A DNA stretch of 64,000 nucleotides. Origin: JBOZRQ01 sp050789255. GTDB lineage: Bacteria > Bacillota > Sulfobacillia > Symbiobacteriales > Symbiobacteriaceae. This document shows, in pieces, positions 18,849 to 27,959 of this stretch (positions are counted from its first letter, which is position 1; each line of letters opens with the position of its first letter). The stretch is taken from assembly GCA_050789255.1 (NCBI GenBank), contig JBOZRQ010000006.1, forward strand, positions 17,433-81,432, in the 5' to 3' direction. The position numbers and the translations under genes are program-made. The notes under the pieces are model-generated. The model was not told where the DNA came from. It saw only the letters and a program-made list of their open reading frames with translations, and searched no databases.

Positions 18849-19847
18849 ATGAGCAGCATCATTGCACGTCGAGTCGCAGCCGCGTTGCTGACCATGGCAG
18901 TAACGGCCTCCAGCTTCGGGTGCGCCGGCAATCCGATGCGCCGCGGCGGAGGACCCGGTGGAGGAGCCGCCACCGGGCCTAACACTGGCGTGACCGGCGG
19001 GGCCGGCGCCGGCACTGCGAACCGGGGCGTCGGCACGACTGGCGGCGGCGCTGGCACGACTGGCGCTGGTGCTGGCACAACTGGCGCTGGTGCTGGCACA
19101 ACTGGCGGCGGCGCCGGGGCCACTGGCGGCACCACGGGCGCCGGAATCGGCGGCACCCTGGCCGGCCTCACGGGAGGAGCTGCGGGTGGCGCCGGAGCGG
19201 CAGGAGCTCGCACGACGGACAATAGCGACCTTGGTCAGCGGATTTCGGGCTTCATAAGCACCGCACTTGGAGGCGGCGGTGCAGGCGCCACCGGCCGGAT
19301 GGGTGCCACTGGCGCACCGGGCGCCGGAGCTGGTCCCACCGGCAGCTCCGTCGGCGTGTCGACGTTAGTGATCGGCAACATCGCCTACGTTGGCGTTGAC
19401 ACCTCTACCCTGCACGGCACGATGGGCACCATGGGTGCCAGGGGCGGCACGCCCAGCGGTGCTTCCGCCGGGGCTCGTGGCGCTGCCGGGACCACGGGCG
19501 GCACTACCGGGACCACCGGCGGCACTACCGGCACCACCGGCGGCACCGCCGGGATGACCGGAACGACCGGGGCCACCGCCGGAGCCGGCACCACCGGTGG
19601 GACCACTGCCACGCAGCCGGACGTGACCGAAGTCGTACGTAGCCAGGTCCGCTCCAGTTTCCCACAGATCGCAGCCGTGCATGTGACCACGGATCGGGGG
19701 CTGGTGTCCCGCATCGCCCGGCTCTCGGGTCAGGCGATCTCCGGCGTCCCGGTCGACCGCTACCTCGATGAGATGTTCAGCATTGCCCGCACGATGACGG
19801 CCGGCGCCACCACGGGCACCCCGGGCACCACAGGCCGCACCCGATAA
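18849..19847 (+). CDS. YhcN/YlaJ-like sporulation lipoprotein with Gly/Thr-rich repeats
   Basis: The ATG at 18849 is chosen over 18843 because GGGGAG lies 8 nt upstream of it. The 332-aa protein has a signal peptide with a Cys (SSFGC, Cys25) and a long low-complexity region of GAGAGTT- and GGTTGTT-like heptads. The recognisable core is split around it: VSTLVIGNIAYVGVDTSTL and, near the C-terminus, VTEVVRSQVRSSFPQIAAVHVTTDRGLVSRIARLSGQAISG. Both fit the YhcN/YlaJ family of spore-associated lipoproteins. The family is typically made in the forespore and located in the inner spore membrane. The repeats are an unusual insertion. Confidence 0.82.
   Translation: MSSIIARRVAAALLTMAVTASSFGCAGNPMRRGGGPGGGAATGPNTGVTGGAGAGTANRGVGTTGGGAGTTGAGAGTTGAGAGTTGGGAGATGGTTGAGIGGTLAGLTGGAAGGAGAAGARTTDNSDLGQRISGFISTALGGGGAGATGRMGATGAPGAGAGPTGSSVGVSTLVIGNIAYVGVDTSTLHGTMGTMGARGGTPSGASAGARGAAGTTGGTTGTTGGTTGTTGGTAGMTGTTGATAGAGTTGGTTATQPDVTEVVRSQVRSSFPQIAAVHVTTDRGLVSRIARLSGQAISGVPVDRYLDEMFSIARTMTAGATTGTPGTTGRTR
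19041..19124 (+). repeat. 21-bp tandem repeats within the YhcN-like gene (first block)
   Basis: Two copies of a 21-nt unit are identical (19062-19082 and 19083-19103), flanked by diverged copies at 19041-19061 and 19104-19124. Each unit encodes a seven-residue Gly/Ala/Thr heptad. The period is a multiple of three, so copy-number change would keep the frame. Confidence 0.85.
19498..19560 (+). repeat. 21-bp tandem repeats within the YhcN-like gene (second block)
   Basis: About three copies of a unit beginning GGCGGCACTACCGGG encode GGTTGTT heptads. The sequence differs from the first block but the period is the same. Confidence 0.75.
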
Positions 19848-19853
19848 CGAATG

Positions 19854-19892
19854 ACGCCTCCCCCTGACGAAGGGGGAGGCGTTTCCGTTTCA
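19854..19892 (+). terminator. Rho-independent terminator after the YhcN-like gene
   Basis: The stem ACGCCTCCCC with GGGGGAGGCGT is followed by TTTCCGTTT, eight bases after the stop codon. Confidence 0.88.
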
Positions 19893-20154
19893 AGCTACCC
19901 TTAGACTGGGGCGTCACCCCCCGCCGCGACACCCCCCGACGCTCCCCTTCAGGGATTTTCTGGATGGTAGGTGCCATGAGCTAGAAGAGCCCCCTTCCAG
20001 TTTTTCGCCGAGGCAAGGGGCTTCATGTTGGTTGACTCATCGGGGTCGTCATTCTTGGCACGTGAATCTTCATGGGTGTGCCGGTATCAGGCTGCCGGGT
20101 CCACGCCGCTACGGCTCCCGCAGCCGGTGAAAGCACCCCGTCTGGCGTCCTTCG
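19893..20154. other. Non-coding stretch between convergent genes, with G/C-run inverted repeats
   Basis: There is no supported gene. A C-rich element (19908-19946) has an imperfect inverted repeat around two ACCCCCC runs. Around 19987-20032 a possible hairpin (CCCCTT with AAGGGG flanks) could terminate the minus-strand CPBP gene. Nothing else stands out. Confidence 0.4.
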
Positions 20155-20976
20155 TCATGCCGCCCAGGGGCGCAGCTTCGGCATGTGGCGGCGGTCGGAC
20201 GCCCACTTGACGAAACCCATCATCGGGATGAGGCCCAGCACGACGATGGCCTGCATGACGAAGACATCTGTGTCGAGGCCGGCGGCCGTGCGAATGTGGA
20301 ACAGGTTGAGGACCGAGTTGTTGATCGTGTGGGCCACCCAGGGGGTCCAGAGGCTATCCGTCTTGCGGTAGTAGTAGCCGTAGGCATACCCGCTGATGAA
20401 GGTCGCCACGAAGAGCATGGCGGCCTCGGCGAGGGCGCCGCCCGGGGTGGTGGTCCCGGTCCAGTAGTGCTTCACTGGCCAGACCAAGTGCCATGAGGCG
20501 AAGAGCAGGGCCTGCAAGAGGTTGGCGCCAACGAAGGAGAAGCGCTGCATGAACCGGGGCAGAATCACGCCCCGGAACAGCCCCTCCTCCATGGTGGAGT
20601 TGATGAGGTTGCCCAGCACCAGCCAGGCGGCGAAGCCCAGGCTGCCGGCCATCCCGGTTTTGGGATCCACAGCGGCGAAGACCAATACAGGAGCGGCCCC
20701 TGCGGCTTTCAGCGACGCCATCTGGATGCCGTAGCCCAGCAAGAACAACAGCCCCGTGCCACCGGCAGAGATGGTGACCGCGCTGGCCATTCTCCGGGCA
20801 TGAAACCCCAGGCTGGAGAAAGGCCGCTTGCGTATGCGCAGGTAGGCGAGGAGCATCAGCACGCCCAGCGACTTGGAGAGGAGGATCTCCCCCCAGCGTT
20901 CGTCAAGCCGGAGGACGAAGATGTCGATGACGCGGAAGCCTAGAGCGATGAGGAATAAGATCAGTGATGTTACCAC
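20155..20976 (-). CDS. CPBP-family intramembrane metalloprotease (CAAX/Abi)
   Basis: The GTG at 20976 lies 6 nt after GGAGGT; the longer frame to 20997 includes that ribosome binding site and is rejected. The product (273 aa) is a multi-pass membrane protein of about eight helices. It has the family motifs EEGLFRG (EExxxR), LFASWHLVW (catalytic-site His) and VAHTINNSVLN (third His motif). CPBP proteins are glutamate metalloproteases of the CAAX-protease type, sometimes linked to bacteriocin self-immunity or signal-peptide processing. The substrate is unknown. It is divergent from the DUF4132 operon. Confidence 0.9.
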   Translation of the reverse strand: MVTSLILFLIALGFRVIDIFVLRLDERWGEILLSKSLGVLMLLAYLRIRKRPFSSLGFHARRMASAVTISAGGTGLLFLLGYGIQMASLKAAGAAPVLVFAAVDPKTGMAGSLGFAAWLVLGNLINSTMEEGLFRGVILPRFMQRFSFVGANLLQALLFASWHLVWPVKHYWTGTTTPGGALAEAAMLFVATFISGYAYGYYYRKTDSLWTPWVAHTINNSVLNLFHIRTAAGLDTDVFVMQAIVVLGLIPMMGFVKWASDRRHMPKLRPWAA

Positions 20977-21109
20977 GGTCGCACCTCCGGGCGTCACCCT
21001 TCGACACCTTCTGAGTTGCTTCCTGCGAACTTTCTGTATCGACAGGAGATCACGGCAGCGCGACCGAAACGGTTTCTTAAGCTACAAGCGAAGAAAGTAG
21101 GGGGAAGCT

Positions 21110-23458
21110 GTGAACTGGAGGTCGCTACTGGGGCGGCTCTTTGGCTCGGACCAGACCCGGGCCTTCGGCGAGGAGGTTGCGGCGCTGGCCCGGGAGCACC
21201 AGCCACAGGCGCGTCTGCTCCTTGAGGCCGAGCGCTTAGGGACGGCGCCGCTGGAGAAGTCCGCGGCCTGGTGGCAGGGCGCCCAACAAGAACTCCTTGG
21301 CAAGTACCCCGACGCCGACCGGCTCGCGTTAAGCGCCTTCCTTGACCGCGCCCCCACCGAGGAATCCACGGGGCTGCTGCGGCTCTGGGTATTGCACCGG
21401 CCCGCTCCCGAGGCGCTCGAGGCGGTGTTTGCCCGCCTGGAAGCCCTGATGGAAGCCGCGGCCCAGGGAGAGTACACCGCCTCGCAGCGGGTGGCGATCT
21501 ACTCAGCCTCGGGGGTCGCGTATCGCCTGGAGAGCCCGCCGCACAATCGTTACCGGGCACTGGTGCTACGTGCGGTCCAGCACTTCCAGGCGATAAACCC
21601 GGCCAGCAGAGACCTCCACAGCGACTGGCAGAATACCTGCAGCAAGCTACTGGAACGGATGCTCCCGGAGTTGGGCGCCAACCCGGCCGACACGCCGCTG
21701 GTCGACGCACTCCTGGACTCCTTCCCCATTCTCGCCCACACCTGGTATCGAGGAGCGAAGGCCATGAGCAACCGAGAAGCCGTCGTGGCGTCGATGAATC
21801 GCCTGATTGATCGGGCCCTCCGTGGAGATCCAGACCCCGCCGTTTACAAGGGCCTCGTCTGGTACAAGGATTATGCGGGTATGGACCACTTCCTGGCGGG
21901 ATGCAGGGCCCTGGAGAAGCACGCAGGGGTGAAGCCGCCCACCGAGCGCTACCTGGGGTACGGCAACCCGATCGAGAGCCCCCTGACTTGGGCCGCTACC
22001 CTGCTGCGCCGCATCAAGCCCCCGGCACCCCGGGACGAGGAGCGGGCCGCAGAATTGGCCGCGATTGACCCTGCCGCCCTGATCACAGCGAGCCTTTACG
22101 CCCCGTCCTGGGCGCCGCTCGCCGAGCCCGTGCTCGACTGGCCCGGGTTCGGGGCGATCGCCAGGTGGCTAAAGCGGTACGGGGGCCTGCCGTTCGACTA
22201 CGGTTCGCAGGGGGAAGAGGAGGAGGAGGGCGGCGGCGCCGATCGGCAGGCCGCCGTGGAAGCCCTGGAGCAAATGGGCGAGAAGCGCTACAAGCAATTG
22301 ACCAAGCACCCGGTCGCCAAGGGGCTCTACCGGGACGGGCTCTTCTACCTGGAGGCGGTCCGGGGCCAGAACGCCGCCGACGTGGAGGCCAAGTTCCTCA
22401 AGCGCAACAAGCAGGCGGTGCGGGCGCTGGGCCTGCTGCCCGACGAGGGCGACATCCTCCAGCGCTACCTGGCGTTGCGGCGCTTCGCCAAGGAGGCCAA
22501 GCAGTTCGGCTCCCAGCGGCAGGCCAGCGAGCGCCTGGCCGCCGAGGCGGGCCTGGCCAATCTCGCTGAAACGGCCGGGTTCGCGGACCTCGCCCAGCTG
22601 GAGTGGGCCATGGAGGCCCAGGTCGCCGCCGAGGTCGACCCCTCCACCCGCCGCTGGCAGATCGAGGAGTACGAGGTCTGGATCAAGCCCGATGAGAAGG
22701 CCACCCTGGTGGTGGAGCGCGACGGAAAGACCCTGAAATCGGTGCCACCGGCGGTGCGCCAGGCGCCCGAGTACGAGGAGATCAAAGAGGCCCGGGAGAT
22801 GCTCACCACCCAGTGGGACCGGGTGCTCCGCCGCCTGGAGGCCGCCATGGCCCTCGGCGAGGTGATGAGCCCGGAGACCTTCATGCAGGGCTTCGCCACC
22901 CCGGCTGGGCGGGCGATGATCCCCGGTCTCGTCCTGATCTGCTCGGTGGATGGGCGGCCGGTGGAGCTGCTGGCGTCCGGCCCCCAGGACCTGGAACGGG
23001 CGGAGACCGTCCAGGTCGCCCATCCCCTGCAACTGGCGAACAACGGCACGCTGCACGCCTGGCAGGAGCGGGTGGCGGCGCTTGGACTCACACAGCCCTT
23101 CCCGCAGTTGCTGCGGGAGGTCTACCGGCGCCCCGCCGGGGAGAAGGCGCACGACTCCCGCTTCGCCGGGCGCAAGGTCCGGGTCGGCACCTGCGTGGAG
23201 CAGCTCAAGCGCCGGGGCTGGCAGATGAACGGCGAGCACGGCATCATGAAACGGCTCCCCGGGAGACTGTACGCAAACTTCTGGTTCACTGACGGGGCCG
23301 CCTACAACCCCGCCATGGATATCCTCACGTGCGACGACGTGTGGCTGGAGCGGAAGGCTAGCGCCCTGATCTATTCCGAAGTGATGCGGGATGTCGATCT
23401 GGCCACTGCGGCCGCCGCCATCAATCGGACACTGACTGCGAACGAAAGGAGCGAGTGA
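21110..23458 (+). CDS. DUF4132-domain protein (YehI-like), first gene of a MoxR/VWA cassette
   Basis: This 782-aa soluble protein starts at a GTG behind AGGGGGAAGCT. Its N-terminal two-thirds look like an all-helical repeat scaffold. The C-terminal part (about 540-780) matches the DUF4132 pattern: RRWQIEEYEVWIKPDEKATL, a central conserved segment, RGWQMNGEHGIMKRLPGR, WFTDGAAYNPAMDILT and a final SEVMRDVDLATAA. It is shorter than E. coli YehI (over 1,000 aa as I recall). Start and stop overlap or abut the next five genes, so it heads an operon. Its function is unknown; the context suggests it is a client or scaffold of the MoxR-VWA pair. Confidence 0.85.
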   Translation: MNWRSLLGRLFGSDQTRAFGEEVAALAREHQPQARLLLEAERLGTAPLEKSAAWWQGAQQELLGKYPDADRLALSAFLDRAPTEESTGLLRLWVLHRPAPEALEAVFARLEALMEAAAQGEYTASQRVAIYSASGVAYRLESPPHNRYRALVLRAVQHFQAINPASRDLHSDWQNTCSKLLERMLPELGANPADTPLVDALLDSFPILAHTWYRGAKAMSNREAVVASMNRLIDRALRGDPDPAVYKGLVWYKDYAGMDHFLAGCRALEKHAGVKPPTERYLGYGNPIESPLTWAATLLRRIKPPAPRDEERAAELAAIDPAALITASLYAPSWAPLAEPVLDWPGFGAIARWLKRYGGLPFDYGSQGEEEEEGGGADRQAAVEALEQMGEKRYKQLTKHPVAKGLYRDGLFYLEAVRGQNAADVEAKFLKRNKQAVRALGLLPDEGDILQRYLALRRFAKEAKQFGSQRQASERLAAEAGLANLAETAGFADLAQLEWAMEAQVAAEVDPSTRRWQIEEYEVWIKPDEKATLVVERDGKTLKSVPPAVRQAPEYEEIKEAREMLTTQWDRVLRRLEAAMALGEVMSPETFMQGFATPAGRAMIPGLVLICSVDGRPVELLASGPQDLERAETVQVAHPLQLANNGTLHAWQERVAALGLTQPFPQLLREVYRRPAGEKAHDSRFAGRKVRVGTCVEQLKRRGWQMNGEHGIMKRLPGRLYANFWFTDGAAYNPAMDILTCDDVWLERKASALIYSEVMRDVDLATAAAAINRTLTANERSE

Positions 23459-23460
23459 AC

Positions 23461-24549
23461 ATGAGCAACGACGTGATCCGTCAGCCCGCCGAAGTCCGGT
23501 GTGAGGCCGAACTGAATACCTTGCGGGAGCACGACCGCTGGCCTCGCCCCCAGGGCTGGCAGCTCTCGCCCCGCATGGTGGAGACCTTTCTGCTGGGCAG
23601 CAAGGAGCTCAACATCGCTCCGAAGTTCGTAGGGGACCGCCGGCTGGTGCAGGTGGCCATCGCCACCCTGGCCTCCGACCGGGCGCTGATGCTGGCCGGC
23701 GAGCCCGGCACCGCCAAGAGCTGGCTGAGCGAGCACCTGGCGGCGGCTATCTCCGGGACATCGCAGCTGATCATCCAGGGCACCGCCGGCACCACCGAGG
23801 AGCAGATCAAGTACTCCTGGAACTACGCCCTGCTGATCGCCGAGGGACCCTCCCGCCGGGCCTTGGTAGAGAGCCCGGTCCTGCGGGGCATGCAGAAGGG
23901 GCAGGTCGTCCGCTTTGAAGAGGTGACCCGCTGCGCCGCCGAGGTGCAGGACGCGCTGATCTCCCTCCTCTCCGAGAAGCAGGTCGCCATCCCTGAACTG
24001 GATGAGGTGGTCTCGGCCAACCGGGGCTTTGCCATCATCGCCACCGCAAATACCCGGGACCGGGGCGTCAACGAGATGTCCTCGGCGCTCAAGCGCCGCT
24101 TCAACTACGTCACCATTCCGGTGATCGCCGACGTGGAGCAGGAGGCTGCCATCGTGGCGCAGCGGAGCCGCGACCTGCTGGGTGACCTCGCCCTGCGGGA
24201 GCAGACCGAGCTACCGCGGGATCTGGTGCGGCTGCTGACCACCGTCTTCGCCGAACTGCGCCGGGGCCAGACCCTGGACGGCAAGGCCAAGGTGAAGTCG
24301 CCATCCACGGTCCTGTCCACGGCGGAGCTGATCTCCGTGGTCTCCGGCTCGGCGCTGATGGGCTCCTTCTTCGGCAGCGGCGTGCCCACCGTGCGCGACT
24401 GTATGACAGGCCTGATCGGCGCTGTCGCCAAGGAGAACGCCGACGACCTGGGCGTGCTCAAGGAGTACCTGGAGACCGTGGTCAAGGCCCGCAAGGAAGG
24501 GCTGTGGAGCGAGTTCTACAAGGCAGGGCAGGACGTGCTGGGAGGGTAA
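23461..24549 (+). CDS. MoxR-type AAA+ ATPase (YehL-like)
   Basis: This 362-aa AAA+ ATPase has Walker A GEPGTAKS (Lys86), Walker B VVRFEEVTR, sensor 1 IIATANTRDRG, and the arginine-finger/pore region SSALKRRFNYV typical of MoxR ATPases, which act as chaperones inserting cofactors or remodelling VWA partners. The ATG at 23461 is favoured over GTG 23455 because AAGGAG is 9 nt upstream of it and only 3 nt upstream of the GTG. It lies between the DUF4132 and DUF5682 genes with almost no gap, and the VWA gene further down is its expected partner. Confidence 0.93.
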   Translation: MSNDVIRQPAEVRCEAELNTLREHDRWPRPQGWQLSPRMVETFLLGSKELNIAPKFVGDRRLVQVAIATLASDRALMLAGEPGTAKSWLSEHLAAAISGTSQLIIQGTAGTTEEQIKYSWNYALLIAEGPSRRALVESPVLRGMQKGQVVRFEEVTRCAAEVQDALISLLSEKQVAIPELDEVVSANRGFAIIATANTRDRGVNEMSSALKRRFNYVTIPVIADVEQEAAIVAQRSRDLLGDLALREQTELPRDLVRLLTTVFAELRRGQTLDGKAKVKSPSTVLSTAELISVVSGSALMGSFFGSGVPTVRDCMTGLIGAVAKENADDLGVLKEYLETVVKARKEGLWSEFYKAGQDVLGG

Positions 24550-24553
24550 GGCG

Positions 24554-26800
24554 ATGCTGATCTTCCCGGTTCGGCATCACTCCCCGGCGGCATCCCTGCA
24601 GGTGGCCCGGCTGATCCGGGAGCGGCGGCCCAAGGCGGTGCTGGTGGAAGGCCCGTGCGACGCCACCCGGCTGATCCCGCTCCTGCTGGACCCGGCCACC
24701 GAACCGCCGGTGGCGATCTACGGCTACCTGCCCGGGGGCGAGGGGCGGGCGGTCTACTACCCGTTCTGCGCCTACTCCCCCGAGTATGTCGCGCTTAAGG
24801 CCGGGCAGGAGGTGGGCGCCCGGCTTCTCTTCTGCGATGTTTCCGTCGGGCACAGCTTCGCTACCCGTGATGAGCAAACCACCGAGTCGCAGTACGGCGA
24901 GTTCGCCTCTGCGCTAGCCGAGGCAGCGGGATTCGACTCCTTTGATGAACTCTGGGAGACCGCCTTCGAGCAGGAGGCCGGCCCGCAGTACATCGAGGTG
25001 CTGACCAACTTCGGCGGCAAGGCCCGGGAGCTTTCCGGCCGCGACGCCCGCGATGATGTCCGGGAGCGGCACATGGCGTGGACGGCTCAGTCATTAGCTT
25101 CGGACGGCATTCGACCCGAAGAGATCATGTTGGTCTGCGGCGCCGCCCATGCCCAGCGGATCGCATCCATCCTGGAGGCGGGCGCCGCCGCCGAAGCCCC
25201 CAAGCCCGAGCAGGATGCGGAGGTTACGCTGATTCCCTACTCCTACCCCCGGCTGAGCGAGCAGTCCGGGTATGGGGCGGGCAACCGGGCGCCCTGGTTC
25301 TACCAGCTGGTCTGGGAGATGCAGGGCGACTACGCCACCGCCGCCCGGGTCAGCCTGAGCGCCTTGGCCGGGCGCCTGCGCCAGCAGGGCCTCAGCGCCT
25401 CCCTGGCCCAGACCATCGACGCCTACAACCTGGCCACCGTGCTCGCCGCCATGCGCGACAAGCCGGCGCCCGGGGTGCTGGAGGTGGCCGAGGCCGCCAC
25501 GGCCTGCTTCGGGCAGGGCCAGCCGGTTGCGGTGGATCTCCCCTTGCGGGCCGTCCTGATCGGCGACGCCGTGGGCAAGGTCACCCCGAAGATCGGTCGG
25601 ACACCCCTGCAGGTGGAGTTCTATGAGACGGCAGGCCGCTTGAGCGTGCCGATCCTCGATTCGCCCCGCCCCGTTCTGCTCCACATGGTCGAAGCCAAAG
25701 AGGCTGAGACCTCGGTCTTCTTCCACCGGCTCCGGGTGGCGGCCATCCCCTTCGCCGCCCAGGTGGAGAGCGGCCTGGGCGGGCGCGGCCGGGCCGTGAC
25801 CCAGGACCCCCTGGAGCACCTCCGCCGGGTGCGGGAGAAATGGGAGACCCAGTGGTCCCCCGCCACCGATGCCCGACTCGTCGAGCAGACGGCCCGGGGC
25901 TCCACCCTGGCCGAGGCGGTCGGCCGCATCACCGGGGAGCGCTTGCAGCAGGCGGCACGGATCGACGAAGGCACCGAGGCCCTGCTCCAGATCGCCCTGT
26001 GCGATCTGCCGGACCTCTTCCCCCAGGGCATGGAGCGCTGCGAGGAGCTGAGCGCCGACAGCAGCAGCTTTCCGGCCCTGGCCCGCTCCACCTATCACCT
26101 CGATGGACTGCTCAACTACGGCGCCGCCCGTCGGCTGCCCGTGGCGGAGTTGGGCGCCCTCGCTGCACGGCTCTTCACCCGGGCGGTGCTCAACCTGCCG
26201 TCCGCAGCCGTGTGCGGGGACGAAGCGGCCCAAGAGGTCGCCACCACGCTCACTCCGCTCTACGAGCTGGTCGGCCGGGGGAGCCCTGCGGCAGCCGATC
26301 TGGATGGCTTCTGGTTCGGCGTCGGCAGCGTCGCAGAGATGGAGGGGGCACATCCGCTGATCAGGGGTCTCAGCTTGGTGCTGCTGGAGCTGGGCGGCAA
26401 GCTGGAACCGGGAGAGCTGGCGACCCGCCTGCGCTTCTGGCTCTCACGGGCGGCGGACGCCACGGCCAACGCCCATCTCGTGGCGGGGCTCTTCACGCTG
26501 CATCGGGGGACGTTGGTCCGCAACAAGCCGCTGATTTCCGCCGTGACCGACTTCCTGTTGGAGTTGGAGATTGACCAGTTGGGCCCGCTCCTCCCGGTGC
26601 TTCGCCGGAGCCTGGGGAACCTGAGCGCCGCCGAGCGCTCCTACCTCGGCGAGACGCTGGGCGCCCTCCTGGGCCTCGGGTACGGCGAGGCAGGCATGGC
26701 CCTGAAGGTGAGCGACACGGACCTGGAGCTGCTGCGGGAGGCGGATGCCGCCGTGGCTGCCATTCTAGCGCAGTGGAGGGATCGCTATGGCATCGGATGA
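24554..26800 (+). CDS. DUF5682-family protein (YehM-like)
   Basis: This 748-aa protein starts behind GGAGGG, 4 nt after the ATPase stop. The N-terminus (FPVRHHSPAASLQVARLI, then VLVEGPCDATRLIPLL) and a later LVCGAAHAQRI motif match what I recall of DUF5682. They also resemble the Gx-H/E arrangement of the TraB/EreA/ChaN-like superfamily, which would place a metal or catalytic centre in residues 1-210; that link is an inference. The rest is helical. The 3' end overlaps the VWA gene by 14 bases. It is probably a core, non-ATPase component of the cassette. Confidence 0.82.
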   Translation: MLIFPVRHHSPAASLQVARLIRERRPKAVLVEGPCDATRLIPLLLDPATEPPVAIYGYLPGGEGRAVYYPFCAYSPEYVALKAGQEVGARLLFCDVSVGHSFATRDEQTTESQYGEFASALAEAAGFDSFDELWETAFEQEAGPQYIEVLTNFGGKARELSGRDARDDVRERHMAWTAQSLASDGIRPEEIMLVCGAAHAQRIASILEAGAAAEAPKPEQDAEVTLIPYSYPRLSEQSGYGAGNRAPWFYQLVWEMQGDYATAARVSLSALAGRLRQQGLSASLAQTIDAYNLATVLAAMRDKPAPGVLEVAEAATACFGQGQPVAVDLPLRAVLIGDAVGKVTPKIGRTPLQVEFYETAGRLSVPILDSPRPVLLHMVEAKEAETSVFFHRLRVAAIPFAAQVESGLGGRGRAVTQDPLEHLRRVREKWETQWSPATDARLVEQTARGSTLAEAVGRITGERLQQAARIDEGTEALLQIALCDLPDLFPQGMERCEELSADSSSFPALARSTYHLDGLLNYGAARRLPVAELGALAARLFTRAVLNLPSAAVCGDEAAQEVATTLTPLYELVGRGSPAAADLDGFWFGVGSVAEMEGAHPLIRGLSLVLLELGGKLEPGELATRLRFWLSRAADATANAHLVAGLFTLHRGTLVRNKPLISAVTDFLLELEIDQLGPLLPVLRRSLGNLSAAERSYLGETLGALLGLGYGEAGMALKVSDTDLELLREADAAVAAILAQWRDRYGIG

Positions 26801-27959
26801 GGCACGTGCGGCCCTGCTCCGCTGGCGCATGGTGCTCGGCAAACCGCCGGAGGGGCTCGCCGGCGCCGCTGCCGGGCTCTGGAAGGAGGCTGACGGGGCC
26901 GTGGGCGGCGATCCCACCCTGGCCGGCATGGACCGGGCGCTCGACTTTCTGTACGGGGAGGAGCGCAGTGCGGGCCTCGGCGCCAGCGTGCCCTACCTGC
27001 CCACCTGGCTGGGCGACATCCGCCGGTACTTCCCCACGCCGGTCGTCTCCTTTCTTCAAAAGGATGCGATTGAGCAGCGGGGCCTGAAGCAGCTCCTGCT
27101 GGAGCCCGAGACGCTCCAGACCCTGGAGAAGGATGTGGCCCTGGCGGCGACAATCCTGAACTTCAAGAACATGATGCCCGAGCAGACCCGCCAGACCGCC
27201 CGCCAGGTGATCAAGGCGATCGTGGATGAGCTGCAGAAGCGGCTGGAGCAGAAGACCAAGCAGGCGGTGCTCGGCGCCCTCCGGCGCGACCGCCACAGCC
27301 CCATGCGGGTCGCCCGCAACCTCGACTTCCGCCGCACGATTCGGGCAGGCCTCAAGAACTACCGGCCGGAGCTGGGGCGCATCATCCCCGAGCGGGTCTA
27401 CTTCTACGCCAACCAGCGCAAGTTCCACGAGTGGCGGGTAATCGTGCTGGTCGACCAGAGCGGCTCCATGGGCGAGTCGGTGGTCTACTCTTCGATCATC
27501 GCAGCGGTCTTTGCATCGCTGCCGGCGCTGGATACCCGGCTGGTCTTCTTTGACACGTCCATCGTCGATGTGAGCGAGCAGCTCTCCGATCCGGTGGAGG
27601 TGCTCTTCTCGGTGCAGCTGGGCGGCGGGACCGATATCGCCCGGGCCGTGCACTACGGTGCCTCCCTGGTGTCGCAGCCCGAGAAGACCATCTTCCTACT
27701 GATCACCGACCTCTACGAAGGGGGCGACCAGACCGCCCTGCTGCGGCAGCTGGCCTCGCTCAAGGAGAGCCGGACCCACGTGATGTGCGTGCTGGCCCTC
27801 AACGACAAAGGCACCGCCTCCTACGACAAGTCCCTGGCCCGCAAGGTGGCCTCGCTGGAGATTCCGACCTTCGCGGCCACGCCGGACAAGCTGGTGGAGG
27901 CGGTGGAACAGGCGCTGAAGGGAGGCATCGTCGGTGGCGGATCTGTTCATACCCAGTGA
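26787..27959 (+). CDS. VWA-domain protein (CoxE/YehP-like)
   Basis: This 390-aa protein has a helical N-terminal half and a C-terminal von Willebrand A domain with a complete MIDAS: DQSGS (Asp223, Ser225, Ser227), Thr in LGGGTDIARA and Asp in LITDLYEGG. MIDAS proteins paired with MoxR ATPases bind a metal and deliver force or selectivity to a substrate. A GGAGGGATCGCT site precedes the ATG, inside the end of the DUF5682 gene. The overlapping arrangement with genes on both sides implies coordinated translation. Confidence 0.93.
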   Translation: MASDEARAALLRWRMVLGKPPEGLAGAAAGLWKEADGAVGGDPTLAGMDRALDFLYGEERSAGLGASVPYLPTWLGDIRRYFPTPVVSFLQKDAIEQRGLKQLLLEPETLQTLEKDVALAATILNFKNMMPEQTRQTARQVIKAIVDELQKRLEQKTKQAVLGALRRDRHSPMRVARNLDFRRTIRAGLKNYRPELGRIIPERVYFYANQRKFHEWRVIVLVDQSGSMGESVVYSSIIAAVFASLPALDTRLVFFDTSIVDVSEQLSDPVEVLFSVQLGGGTDIARAVHYGASLVSQPEKTIFLLITDLYEGGDQTALLRQLASLKESRTHVMCVLALNDKGTASYDKSLARKVASLEIPTFAATPDKLVEAVEQALKGGIVGGGSVHTQ

